Origin: JBGAJN01 sp044224905 | GTDB taxonomy: Bacteria > Verrucomicrobiota > Verrucomicrobiia > Limisphaerales > JBGAJN01 | NCBI GenBank assembly: GCA_044224905.1 | Contig: JBGAJN010000004.1 | Span: forward strand, 372,001 to 436,000 | Direction of reading: 5' to 3' | DNA: 64,000 bases | In this document: positions 35,425 through 44,618 of the stretch, piece by piece | Layout: the number at the start of each line of letters is the position of its first letter | How positions within the stretch are numbered: position 1 is the first letter of the stretch | Position numbers and translations under genes: made by a program | The notes under the pieces: model-generated | The model's database searches: none | Told to the model about the DNA's origin: nothing | Seen by the model: only the letters and a program-made list of their open reading frames with translations

Positions 35425-36372
35425 ATGCGCGCCCAACGAAAAACCCAAATGAGCCACCACCGCATAATCTCCCTTGCCATTCTCTCGTTCCTCCTCGTCG
35501 CGGGGTGGACGGGCGACGCGCGGGGACGGACTTACACCACGAAGTTCAACGACACAGAGAACCCGATTTCGGAAGGTGGTTTATGGATCAACGGCCAAAC
35601 CACCGGCATCAATTGGAACGACATTAAGACCACCAATCACATCGCCAAAGGAGCGACGGGCGCCAATTCGTTGTCTTACGACGATCCCACCGCAATTCTA
35701 ACGGGCGTTTGGGGAACGAATCAGACCGTCTCAGCCATCGTCTTGGTCACCAATCGCGGCGGTTATTTCGGCGAAGTCGAACTCCGCGTTCGTTCATCCA
35801 TTTCCGCGCAGAGCATCACCGGCTACGAGATTCTTTTTTCATGCAACGATGCCTCTTCGGCGTACGTTCAAATCGTCCGCTGGAACGGCCCTCTCGGCAA
35901 CTTTACCTATCTCGCCAGTGTCGCTGGAGATCAATACGCCATCCATACGGGCGACGAGGTTAAAGCCACGGTGGTCGGCACGACAATCACCGCCTACATC
36001 AACGGCACCATCGTAGCGCAAGCGGATGACAATACTTTTCTAACCGGAAGCCCCGGCATGGGTTTCTACTACCAAGGAAGTGGCGGCAGCATCGAGAATT
36101 TTGGATTCACCAGCTTCACCGCCACTGACGGCTTGGGCAATCCGCCGCAGCCGAATTTATCCATTTTCAGTCCCAATTCGAACGGAACATTCACCATCCA
36201 ATTCGACGGCGTCCCCGGAACAACCTACGGCATCCAATATGCCGAAGACATCACCACCACTAACTGGCTGCCACTTGGAACGAGCACCGCCAGTTCTTCG
36301 GGCTTGGTTCAGTTTTTGGACACGCCCACCAACGGCGCACCGCGACGATTCTATCGTTCGGTGTGGCCTTGA
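35425..36372 (+). CDS. Secreted concanavalin-like protein with C-terminal beta module
   Basis: The protein is 315 aa; ATG at 35425 (an ATG at 35449 starts closer to the signal peptide MSHHRIISLAILSFLLVAGW and is equally possible). The central 190 residues (NPISEGGLWINGQTTGINWN, VELRVRSSISAQSITGYEIL, MGFYYQGSGGSIENFGFTSF) resemble the LamG/DUF1080 jelly-roll fold. The C-terminus (PNLSIFSPNSNG, YGIQYAEDITTTNW, RRFYRSVWP) is another copy of the module at the ends of the proteins at 1633 and 10672. Probably a carbohydrate-binding surface protein; no catalytic residues identified. Confidence 0.7.
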   Translation: MRAQRKTQMSHHRIISLAILSFLLVAGWTGDARGRTYTTKFNDTENPISEGGLWINGQTTGINWNDIKTTNHIAKGATGANSLSYDDPTAILTGVWGTNQTVSAIVLVTNRGGYFGEVELRVRSSISAQSITGYEILFSCNDASSAYVQIVRWNGPLGNFTYLASVAGDQYAIHTGDEVKATVVGTTITAYINGTIVAQADDNTFLTGSPGMGFYYQGSGGSIENFGFTSFTATDGLGNPPQPNLSIFSPNSNGTFTIQFDGVPGTTYGIQYAEDITTTNWLPLGTSTASSSGLVQFLDTPTNGAPRRFYRSVWP

Positions 36373-36555
36373 CGGACAGAATAGGTTCTCAATTCCCAGT
36401 ACAAATCAAACAGCGGGAGCTTATCTGCCGCATGTTCAACGCCAGCGAGCTAGTCGATCAAAGGAGGGATCACCGTTAGCAAATCTTGATTACGTCGGCC
36501 CAGTATTCTACCGATACAGTCCAAAGTGACCGCATTTCCAGCGGTGACACCGAAT

Positions 36556-37857
36556 ATGAACATCGAAAACATCAGCGTAGACGCAACCCTTCGAGCGCGG
36601 GAAGCGGCAGGCCGTCCGATTCGCGTCGGGATGATTGGAGCGGGTGCAACCGGCCGCGCCATCGCGCTACAACTCGGAACGCCTGTTCCCGGTATTCGTC
36701 TGGTAGCGATCGCGAACCGAACCGCCGAACACGCGGAACGCGCATTTCGTGAAGCCGGTATCGCGGCGTGGAAGCACGCGAACACCGCCAACGAAGCCGC
36801 AACAGCCATCGCGAAAGGATCGCCCGTTTTGACCGAAGACCCGGCGGTGCTGACCTCCTGCGACGCGGTCGACTTGATTGTAGAGGTGACCGGCACGGTC
36901 GAGCCGGCAGCCCGAGCCGCACTTGACGCCTTCAGCCACGGCAAACCTGTCGTGTTGGTCAATGCCGAACTCGACTCGCTTCTCGGGCCCATTCTCAAAG
37001 CAAAGGCTGACCAAGCTGGCGTCGTCATCACCCACACCGACGGGGATGAACCGGGCGTGGCCATGACACTCCTCCGCTACCTGAAGACCTTGGGACTCCG
37101 CCCCGTGGCGGCCGGCAATCTGAAAGGCATGGTCGACTACTATCGCAATCCGGACACGCAACGCGGCTTCGCGCAAAAGAATGATCAGGATGTTCGCAAA
37201 GTCACCTCGTTTGCTGACTCCACCAAACTGTCCATGGAAGCAACCGTGTTGGCTAACGCGACCGGTTTTCACGCCGGCCGCCGCGGTATGTACGGCCCCG
37301 CATGCAAAAATGTCCGCGAGATGGCACAACTTCTCCCTACCGAACAGCTGCTCAGCACAGGTTTGGTCGACTACGCCCTGGGTGCAGAACCCTACACCGG
37401 AGCGTTCGTCATCGTGCATGAAGAGTCACCGCTCAAGAAGGCGCAGCTCGCCTACTATAAGCTGGGGGATGGCCCGTTTTACGTTTTCTATACTCCGTTT
37501 CATCTCCCTCATATCCAGATTGCTTCGACAATTGGTCGCGCTTTTCTGCATCGCGATCCCACCGTCACACCACTCGGTGGGCCGGTCTGCGAAGTCGTCA
37601 CGGTAGCCAAGCGCGACCTGAAATCCGGCGAACGCCTCGACGGGATCGGTGGTTTTTGTTCCTACGGTTTGGTAGAAAACACGGCTCCCGCCCGCGCCTT
37701 GAATGCGCTGCCAATCGCACTCTCCGAAGGCTGCGTCCTGCGCAGGAACGTCGCCAAAGATCAGGTGGTTTCATTCGACGACGTGGATCATCCAAGAGAT
37801 CGATTGATCGATTCGTTGTGGAAAGAACAATGTGAGCGTTGGCCACGAAGTGCATGA
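36556..37857 (+). CDS. SAF-domain NAD(P)-dependent oxidoreductase of the CDP-sugar locus
   Basis: The protein is 433 aa from the ATG at 36556 (GGTGA upstream); a GTG at 36526 is the alternative. The N-terminal Rossmann motif is GMIGAGATGRAIALQL, as in homoserine dehydrogenase-like oxidoreductases, and IVEVTGTVEPAARAALDAF continues the fold. The C-terminal SAF-like domain (LHRDPTVTPLGGPVCEVVTV, AKRDLKSGERLDGIGGF, LRRNVAKDQVVSFDDV) matches antifreeze/pilus-assembly-type SAF folds. Such proteins recur in O-antigen loci near CDP-glucose enzymes, where they are proposed to help build unusual deoxy or branched sugars. The substrate is unknown. First gene of the polysaccharide locus. Confidence 0.82.
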   Translation: MNIENISVDATLRAREAAGRPIRVGMIGAGATGRAIALQLGTPVPGIRLVAIANRTAEHAERAFREAGIAAWKHANTANEAATAIAKGSPVLTEDPAVLTSCDAVDLIVEVTGTVEPAARAALDAFSHGKPVVLVNAELDSLLGPILKAKADQAGVVITHTDGDEPGVAMTLLRYLKTLGLRPVAAGNLKGMVDYYRNPDTQRGFAQKNDQDVRKVTSFADSTKLSMEATVLANATGFHAGRRGMYGPACKNVREMAQLLPTEQLLSTGLVDYALGAEPYTGAFVIVHEESPLKKAQLAYYKLGDGPFYVFYTPFHLPHIQIASTIGRAFLHRDPTVTPLGGPVCEVVTVAKRDLKSGERLDGIGGFCSYGLVENTAPARALNALPIALSEGCVLRRNVAKDQVVSFDDVDHPRDRLIDSLWKEQCERWPRSA

Positions 37858-38087
37858 AGTTCAAGGCGCTTTTACTCACGCTGTTGTTTCACCCGCAACG
37901 TTGAACCGAAGCCTGTGGTTCCGATGTCGACGCTCGGCCCAAACGACCTCGCGGAAATCGGAACATCAACTCTCGGGAACTTCGCTATGAATGAGCGTTT
38001 AGCCTCCGCAGTCTATGTGACGACAAAGAAAGAGATGCCGTCCCAATCCAACTTTAGAGCAGCAAACTAGCAACCGACCTAAAGATC

Positions 38088-39167
38088 ATGCTCAATCGTA
38101 AGTTCTGGCAGGGCCGCAGAGTGTTTGTAACCGGGCATACCGGATTCAAGGGCAGCTGGCTTTCGCTGTGGTTAAACGCTCTCGGAGCGGACGCCACGGG
38201 CTTCGCGCTAAAGCCGCCAACCACGCCGAGTCTATTCGAGCAAGCTCGAGTCGCGCGCGCCATCAAAACCGTGACCGGCGACATTCGCGATTTCGCCCAG
38301 CTCAAATCGGCGATCGCGGCGAGTCGCCCCGAAGTGGTAATTCACATGGCAGCACAGTCCGTGGTTCGACGGGGTTATGAGGACCCGATCGAAACCTACG
38401 CGACCAATGTGATGGGCACGGTTCACCTTCTGGAGGCGTTGCGACAACTCGACCAACCCTGTGTGGTTGTGAACGTGACAAGTGACAAATGCTACGAGAA
38501 CAAAGAATGGGCTTGGGGCTACCGCGAGAATGATCCGCTGGGCGGTCACGATCCGTATTCAAACAGCAAAGCATGCGCAGAGCTGGTGGCGGCAGCGTTT
38601 CGTGATTCCTATTTCCACGGCGACGCATCGGGTCGACGCAAAATCGCCCTAGCGAGCGCTCGCGCGGGCAATGTCATCGGCGGCGGCGATTGGACCCGCA
38701 ATCAACTCCTGCCCGATTTGATGCGGTCATTCATCGATGGTAAGCCGTGCCTGATCCGCAGCCCCTTCGCGATTCGCCCGTGGCAGTTCGTTTTGGAACC
38801 GCTCCGCGGTTATCTTCAGATCGCGGAAAAGCTGGCCGAGCATGCTGCCAGTTTCGGATCGGCTTGGAATTTCGGCCCCGCTGACGCCGATGCTAAACCC
38901 GTTTCGTGGATTGCTGATCAATTGGTGCATGCCTGGGGCGGCACAGCCGCCTGGTCCAAGGATTCCGCGATTCATCCTCACGAGGCGAATTATCTGAAGC
39001 TTGATGTTTCCAGGGCCAAGGCCGATCTCGGCTGGGAACCGATCCTTCCCTTGGCGGACGCGCTGAATTGGATTGTTGAGTGGTACCGCGCGTTTCACGC
39101 GGGTTCCGATCTCGAACAATTCACACGAAAGCAAATTGAGCGCTATGTAGCGCTAATGAACCGATGA
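38088..39167 (+). CDS. rfbG: CDP-glucose 4,6-dehydratase
   Basis: The protein is 359 aa, family-typical length. It is an extended SDR with the NAD motif G16-H-T-G19-F-K-G22, TSDK at residues 131-134, and the catalytic pair Y157-x3-K161 in DPYSNSKACAEL. The WQGRRVFVTGHTGFKGSWL start and RPWQFVLEPLRGYL are specific to RfbG rather than to dTDP-glucose dehydratase. It converts CDP-glucose to CDP-4-keto-6-deoxyglucose in the cytoplasm. Its partner cytidylyltransferase is 4.7 kb downstream in the same locus. Confidence 0.95.
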   Translation: MLNRKFWQGRRVFVTGHTGFKGSWLSLWLNALGADATGFALKPPTTPSLFEQARVARAIKTVTGDIRDFAQLKSAIAASRPEVVIHMAAQSVVRRGYEDPIETYATNVMGTVHLLEALRQLDQPCVVVNVTSDKCYENKEWAWGYRENDPLGGHDPYSNSKACAELVAAAFRDSYFHGDASGRRKIALASARAGNVIGGGDWTRNQLLPDLMRSFIDGKPCLIRSPFAIRPWQFVLEPLRGYLQIAEKLAEHAASFGSAWNFGPADADAKPVSWIADQLVHAWGGTAAWSKDSAIHPHEANYLKLDVSRAKADLGWEPILPLADALNWIVEWYRAFHAGSDLEQFTRKQIERYVALMNR

Positions 39168-39281
39168 CGAATTGCCGATCACACTAGCGTGGGTTTCCGG
39201 TCGACGCACAGGGGATCGTTTCGCACAAGCCTGCGAACCACCGGAACAACGATTTAGAGCAGCGGTCAAATAACATCTCAA

Positions 39282-40589
39282 ATGGCAAACATCGTCGTTC
39301 TAGGAACGGGAATGGCCGGGTTCGGCGCCGCTCATCGGTTGCATGCCGAGGGCATCGCGCCGGTCATGTATGACAAGAACAATTATCACGGCGGGCACAC
39401 GGCCTCATTTCGCTACGAGAGCGGCTTTCTTTTCGACGTAGGGCCTCACATTTCGTACACAAAGGATCCGCGCATCCAAGAGCTCTTCGCCAACAGTGTT
39501 GAGCAGAAATACGAAACGTTGCAGATTTTTCTCAACAACTATTGGCGTGGTTACCGGCCGCGTCATCCTGTTCAACTCCACCTTCATGGCCTCCCGGAAG
39601 AAGTCCTCGTCAAAGTCATCAGCGACTTTGTCGAAGAACGCCAAGCGCCGGAACGCCCGGTGAAGAACTACGCGGATTGGCTGCTAGCGAGTTTCGGGCG
39701 AACCTTCGCCGAACTCTTTCCCATGCAGTATACGCGGAAATACCACACCACCTCCGCGGAAAATTTGACCACCGATTGGCTGGGCCCACGCGTGTATCGT
39801 CCCAACCTCGAAGAAATGTTGCGGGGCGCCCTCTCGCCATCGTCCCCGACGGTTCATTACATCACGCACTTCCGCTATCCCAGCAACGGAGGATTCAATT
39901 CCTATCTGACCAAGTTCGTCCCGATGGGGAATCAAAAACTGAACCACCAGTTAACGTCGGTAGATCCCCGCGCGCGGCAGCTCCGCTTCGCAAATGGACA
40001 CACGACCCACTACGACGCTTTGATTTCCTCCGTCCCGCTGCCAGATCTCGTTCGCATGATCGACGGCGTACCGGGCGAAGTTCTTGATGCCGTTCGCCGT
40101 CTTGCGTGCTCAACCTGCGTGCTCGTTAACATCGGGATAAACCGCCCAGACATCTCGCACGCCCACATGACCTACGTGTACGACGAGGACATTTGTTTTT
40201 CGCGGCTCGGCTTTCCCCACATGCTGGCCAGCAGCAACGCCGCTGAAGGCACCGGTAGCATTCAAGCAGAAGTATATTTCTCGGAAAAATACAAGCCGTT
40301 CACCGGAACTCCGGAAGATTGGATCGAGCCCGTCATTCGAGACTTACGCCGGTGCGGCGTCCTGCGAGAAGAGGATCAGATTCTCTGTCGCCGCGCGATG
40401 GTACTCCCCTACGCCAACATCATCTTCGATCTCGATCGTGCCGCGGCGCTAAAAATCGTCCACGGTTATCTCGATGAAATCGGCATTGCCTATTGCGGTC
40501 GTTACGGCGACTGGGGATATCTCTGGACGGACGAGAGTTTCAAGAGCGGCGAACTGGCCGCCGATCGTTCATTGAGCAAACTAAAGTAA
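39282..40589 (+). CDS. FAD-dependent oxidoreductase/UDP-galactopyranose mutase-like protein
   Basis: The protein is 435 aa with an N-terminal FAD-binding motif (VVLGTGMAGFGAAHRLHAEG; G8, G10, G13) and a second GG-type signature in GGHTASFRYESGFLFDVGPH. Such protoporphyrinogen-oxidase/UGM-like flavoproteins occur in many capsule and O-antigen loci, but their reactions are mostly undefined. It sits between rfbG and the glycosyltransferases, so a role in sugar ring or keto-group chemistry is inferred from context only. No signal peptide. Confidence 0.85.
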   Translation: MANIVVLGTGMAGFGAAHRLHAEGIAPVMYDKNNYHGGHTASFRYESGFLFDVGPHISYTKDPRIQELFANSVEQKYETLQIFLNNYWRGYRPRHPVQLHLHGLPEEVLVKVISDFVEERQAPERPVKNYADWLLASFGRTFAELFPMQYTRKYHTTSAENLTTDWLGPRVYRPNLEEMLRGALSPSSPTVHYITHFRYPSNGGFNSYLTKFVPMGNQKLNHQLTSVDPRARQLRFANGHTTHYDALISSVPLPDLVRMIDGVPGEVLDAVRRLACSTCVLVNIGINRPDISHAHMTYVYDEDICFSRLGFPHMLASSNAAEGTGSIQAEVYFSEKYKPFTGTPEDWIEPVIRDLRRCGVLREEDQILCRRAMVLPYANIIFDLDRAAALKIVHGYLDEIGIAYCGRYGDWGYLWTDESFKSGELAADRSLSKLK

Positions 40590-40927
40590 GGTCGCTCATT
40601 TTGGATTTTCTCATTGAAACGAGCTGCAGAACCAACCCGCGCCCCAATATTCGCACTTAGGCGAAGGCCCCGGGGTTTCCCTCGGCGTCGAATCACAACC
40701 CCGCCCGAGAGACGAGAGTCAACCGGCATGGTATCACATTGCTGATGATAATCGTTCAGTCACGAGAGCCAACAAGATCCCATCAGCACGAAGCTTGAAG
40801 TGAAAAACTTAAACGATACTCTATCAGCAGCGATGAAGGTGATGCGTCGCGACAAAACAATTTAGGGGACGCATGTATCGTTCACGATTTGCGGCAACAT
40901 GGCGATAATGACGAGAGACCCACTTGT
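40590..40927. other. Gap of 338 bases inside the polysaccharide locus
   Basis: No gene is supported. The region is less GC-rich towards its right half and probably carries a promoter for the glycosyltransferase part of the locus. It separates the rfbG-flavoprotein part from the tightly packed part downstream. Confidence 0.45.
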
Positions 40928-42148
40928 ATGAAAGTTGCATGGGTTTCCACCTACGACGCCGCTGATCCGAACGCGTTTCAAGGGCGAGGCTATTTTGCAC
41001 CACTCTCGCTGCGCCGACAGGCGGTTGACGTCCAATATGTCGGCCCCTTTCAAACACCTCTTCACCTGAAGCTCTATCGCAAGCTAGTTTCAGTCGCGAC
41101 GGATCTTCGATACAACAACCGGTGCAAAAAGCCGTCCGAGGTTCGACGCTATGCGAAGGAGCATGCACCCTTCGTTTACAAAAGTTACGCTCGGCAAATT
41201 GCTCGAACCCTGGCTGGAAGCCCCGATGTCGATGTTGTGTGTTGCGGTGTCAATCCAGGCTCGCTCCCGATCTCCTACCTTGACTGTGATCAGCCCATTG
41301 TAATTTGGACGGACAGCACTTGGGCGTCGGCGATCGATTTCTACCCTCAGTACATGAGGAACTCCATTTCCGCTGCCAGCGCCAATAACATTGTGAAAAA
41401 TGAAAAGGCCGCTCTGTCGCGCTGCCGATTGGCGATTTACTGGTCCGAATGGGGAGCCAAGAATGCGATCGAACAGTACCACTTTGATCCACAGAAGGTG
41501 AAAGTTGTTCCCGCTGGAGGCATCTCTGAGTGCGATCGGACGCTGGAGGATGTGATGGCGCTCGTTGAATCGAGGCCAAAAGATCAGTGTCGTCTCCTGT
41601 TTGCCGGGGTCGATTGGGACCGAAAGGGCGGTGATATCGCCTATCGCGTGGCCAGCGAATTGAATCAAGCCGGAATGCCGACCGAGTTGACGGTCGTGGG
41701 TTGCGAACCGCTCATCGACGGGCCAATTCCCAGTTTCGTTCGCCCCTTGGGCTACATCAGCAACGCCACCGCCGAAGGGAAAGCCAAGCTAAACGCCTTG
41801 TTCGGCAGCGCTCACTTTTTCATTATGCCATCGCGCGCGGAGTCCTACGGCTACGTGTTTTGTGAGGCGAACTCGTTCGGGGTTCCTTGCATTGGGTCCA
41901 ACGTGGGCGGGATCCCCACAATTATAAAGCATGATCGAAATGGAAGGACGTTTTCGAAAGAAACCCCGATCAACGATTACTGCTCTTACATCGCCAATAC
42001 CATGAAGCATTATGACAGTTACAAACAATTGGCGGTCTCGTCCTTCAATGAATATGAGGCGCGGCTGAATTGGAAAACCGCCGGCAGCGTAGTCAAAGGA
42101 TTACTCCAAGAAATGGTTACTGAATGCCAGCCGGCGAGGGCAAACTGA
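40928..42148 (+). CDS. GT4-family glycosyltransferase
   Basis: The protein is 406 aa from the ATG at 40928; the frame opens at a TTG 39 nt upstream. The C-terminal half holds the GT-B donor-binding signature: LLFAGVDWDRKGGDIAYRV, then PSRAESYGYVFCEANSFGVP with the E-x7-E pair, and SNVGGIPTII. The N-terminal half (VAWVSTYDAADPNAFQGRGY) is the acceptor domain. It transfers a sugar from a nucleotide donor with retention of configuration. The acceptor and sugar are unknown. Confidence 0.9.
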   Translation: MKVAWVSTYDAADPNAFQGRGYFAPLSLRRQAVDVQYVGPFQTPLHLKLYRKLVSVATDLRYNNRCKKPSEVRRYAKEHAPFVYKSYARQIARTLAGSPDVDVVCCGVNPGSLPISYLDCDQPIVIWTDSTWASAIDFYPQYMRNSISAASANNIVKNEKAALSRCRLAIYWSEWGAKNAIEQYHFDPQKVKVVPAGGISECDRTLEDVMALVESRPKDQCRLLFAGVDWDRKGGDIAYRVASELNQAGMPTELTVVGCEPLIDGPIPSFVRPLGYISNATAEGKAKLNALFGSAHFFIMPSRAESYGYVFCEANSFGVPCIGSNVGGIPTIIKHDRNGRTFSKETPINDYCSYIANTMKHYDSYKQLAVSSFNEYEARLNWKTAGSVVKGLLQEMVTECQPARAN

Positions 42149-42194
42149 TATGACACCAGCGTCTATGCCTTGTGCAGGCGTTCAGGAATAAAAA

Positions 42195-43181
42195 ATGGGT
42201 ATGGATGTGAAAAGCGAACCGTTGGTTACCGTGCTTACCCCCGTGTACAATGGGGCGGATTATCTGGCCGAGTGCATTGAAAGCGTGCTCAAGCAAGATT
42301 ACCGCAACTTCGAATACATAATTATCAACAATCGCAGCACCGATCGCACATTGGAAATCGCACGTGCGTATGCCCAAAAAGACAAACGGATTCGCGTTCA
42401 TGACAACGTGGAGCATGTGCCTGTCATAGCGAATCACAACCTTGCTTTCGGACTCATGTCTCCGGAAAGCAAGTATTGCAAGGTGGTCTCCGGGGATGAC
42501 TGGATTTTTCCGGAGTGCCTCACGCGAATGGTAACGTTCGCCGAAGCGAACCCTTCCGCCGGATTTGTTGGCTGTTATCAACTCAGCGGCCCCAGCGTCA
42601 GATGGCAGGGCTTCGAATATCCGAAGGGCCTGTATTCTGGTCGCGAGGTATGCAGTCGCGTGTTCCGGGACGAACAAGGGTTTGGGCTCGGCAGCCCTAC
42701 CTCGCTGTTATACCGCGCGGACTTGATTCGAAAGACCCCCGCGTTTTATCCCAATCCCTCTCCCCACTCGGATACGAGTGCGATCATCGCAAACTTGACG
42801 ACGTGCGATTACGGATTTGTCTTTCAAGTCTTATCTTTCGAGAGACTTCACCCTGAAAGCCAGAGCCATACATCCGATCAGATTAACCGATACACTCCCG
42901 CTCGCTTGAGTGATATCACCAACTATGGCCGCCTTTACCTGAGCGAAGAAGAATTTCAAAAAACGCTCAAAGGGACGCTGGATTTCTACTACTTCTATTT
43001 AGGGACCAATGTCTTCAGATTTCGGGGAAAGAAATTTTGGGAATATCACAAAACTTGCCTTACCACCTTGGGATATCCGTTCAGCAAAAGGAGGGTTCTC
43101 TGGGCCGAGACGAAACGGCGCATTTCCCACCTGTTGAATCCCGGCCAAGCGATGAAGAAGCTATGGAAGAAACTTCGATAG
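42195..43181 (+). CDS. GT2-family glycosyltransferase
   Basis: The protein is 328 aa. The N-terminal GT-A signature is VTVLTPVYNGADYLAECIES, with NNRSTDRTLEIAR in place of the more usual NDGSTD. KVVSGDDWIFPECL supplies the acidic metal-binding motif. The C-terminus is aromatic and basic without a membrane span. It probably adds a sugar to the growing repeat unit. It follows the GT4 gene by 46 bp. Confidence 0.9.
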   Translation: MGMDVKSEPLVTVLTPVYNGADYLAECIESVLKQDYRNFEYIIINNRSTDRTLEIARAYAQKDKRIRVHDNVEHVPVIANHNLAFGLMSPESKYCKVVSGDDWIFPECLTRMVTFAEANPSAGFVGCYQLSGPSVRWQGFEYPKGLYSGREVCSRVFRDEQGFGLGSPTSLLYRADLIRKTPAFYPNPSPHSDTSAIIANLTTCDYGFVFQVLSFERLHPESQSHTSDQINRYTPARLSDITNYGRLYLSEEEFQKTLKGTLDFYYFYLGTNVFRFRGKKFWEYHKTCLTTLGYPFSKRRVLWAETKRRISHLLNPGQAMKKLWKKLR

Positions 43182-43242
43182 CATTTCCACGGCGCCACGG
43201 AAATGCCGCCGGTCAGACGATCACGCCGAGCCCGATAGCAAA

Positions 43243-43833
43243 ATGGAATTCACTGAAACAATTCTAAAAGGCGCGTTCCTCGTTCGGCTCAAAAAGATCG
43301 AGGACGAGCGCGGCTACTTCGCGCGCTCGTGGTGTGACCAAGAATTCTCCCAACACGGCTTGAGCGCTCCGATGGTTCAAATGAACGTCGGATTCAGCCG
43401 ACGCCGCGGCACTATCCGGGGAATGCACTTCCAACTTCCGCCCCATGCTGAGGCCAAGTTCGTTCGGTGCACGCGCGGGGCGATTTTTGACGTGATCATC
43501 GATCTACGCGAAGACTCGCCTACTTTTGGCAAGTGGTTCGGGCAAGAGCTGACGCCGGACAACGGATTACTGCTGTACGCCCCGCAAGGCTTCGCTCACG
43601 GTTATCAAACGCTTCAGGACGACACCGAAATGTATTACCAAACCTCCGCGACCTACGCGCCGGCAGCGGCCCGCGGAGTGCGCTACGACGACCCGGCTTT
43701 TGGGATAGTTTGGCCGCAGCCTGTTTCCGTGATTTCAGCCGCCGATCGTCAGTGGCCCGTTTTCAATGGAAAAAGTGGAATGACTTCCCTCTGTAAAGCA
43801 GACCTCCTGAAACGAACCGGAGACCCCAAATGA
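43243..43833 (+). CDS. dTDP-4-dehydrorhamnose 3,5-epimerase-like protein (RfbC family)
   Basis: The protein is 196 aa, a single cupin domain with RfbC landmarks: RGYFARSWC, catalytic His62 in RGTIRGMHFQ, YAPQGFAHGYQTLQDD and YAPAAARGVRYDDPAFGI. In this locus the likely substrate is a CDP-4-keto-6-deoxyhexose made by RfbF/RfbG rather than a dTDP sugar; this is inference from the neighbours. Its stop overlaps the rfbF start by 4 bp (ATGA), indicating translational coupling. Confidence 0.9.
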   Translation: MEFTETILKGAFLVRLKKIEDERGYFARSWCDQEFSQHGLSAPMVQMNVGFSRRRGTIRGMHFQLPPHAEAKFVRCTRGAIFDVIIDLREDSPTFGKWFGQELTPDNGLLLYAPQGFAHGYQTLQDDTEMYYQTSATYAPAAARGVRYDDPAFGIVWPQPVSVISAADRQWPVFNGKSGMTSLCKADLLKRTGDPK

Positions 43834-44618
43834 AAGTTGTATTATTCTGCGGCGGACTTGGCATGCGCATGCGCGAGTATTCGGAAGCGGTTCCCAAGCC
43901 GATGGTGCCGATCGGCTATCGCCCCATTCTCTGGCACGTGATGAAATACTACGCTCACTACGGGCACCGTGATTTCATTCTTTGCCTCGGTTACAAGGCG
44001 GACGTCATCAAGAATTACTTCCTGCAATACAACGAGTGCCTCTCCAACGACTTCGTATTGTCGGACGGCGGATCGAATCTCAAGCTCCTGAGCAAAGACA
44101 TCCGCAATTGGCGCATCACCTTTGTCGATACCGGCCTCACGACCAATATCGGCCAGCGACTGAAGGCGGTACAGAAACACCTCAAGGGTGAATCGATGTT
44201 CTTGGCCAATTACTCGGATGGTTTGAGCGACGTCCCGCTTCCCGAAGTCATCGGACACCTGCGGCGGTCAAAAAAAATCGCCACTTTCGTCTCCGTGCCT
44301 CCGACCGCCAGCTTTCACGTCATCAAAACTGGTGCCGATGGACTGGTCACCGGGGTCGAACACATCGCCCGCTCCGGGGCACGCATGAACGCCGGTTACT
44401 TTGTTTTTCGGAAAGAAATTTTCGACTACATGGAGGAAGGCGAGGAACTGGTGGAAAAGCCTTTTGCCCGGTTGATCGCCAAGCGCCAGCTGGAAACTTT
44501 CCCGCACGATGGATTCTATGCGTGCATGGACACCTTCAAAGAGAAACAAGTCTTAGATGACATTCTGGCAGCCGGCCATCCCCCGTGGGCGGTATGGGAC
44601 GGCGGAGGCGATTCATGA
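43830..44618 (+). CDS. rfbF: Glucose-1-phosphate cytidylyltransferase
   Basis: The protein is 262 aa, family length. The nucleotidyltransferase signature is FCGGLGMRMREYSEAVPKPM with the conserved Lys23, and LANYSDGLSDVPLPEVI holds the metal-binding Asp. HDGFYACMDTFKEKQVLDDI near the C-terminus is typical of RfbF. It makes CDP-glucose from glucose 1-phosphate and CTP, the first step before RfbG. ATGA overlaps link it to both the epimerase before it and the deacetylase after it. Confidence 0.95.
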   Translation: MKVVLFCGGLGMRMREYSEAVPKPMVPIGYRPILWHVMKYYAHYGHRDFILCLGYKADVIKNYFLQYNECLSNDFVLSDGGSNLKLLSKDIRNWRITFVDTGLTTNIGQRLKAVQKHLKGESMFLANYSDGLSDVPLPEVIGHLRRSKKIATFVSVPPTASFHVIKTGADGLVTGVEHIARSGARMNAGYFVFRKEIFDYMEEGEELVEKPFARLIAKRQLETFPHDGFYACMDTFKEKQVLDDILAAGHPPWAVWDGGGDS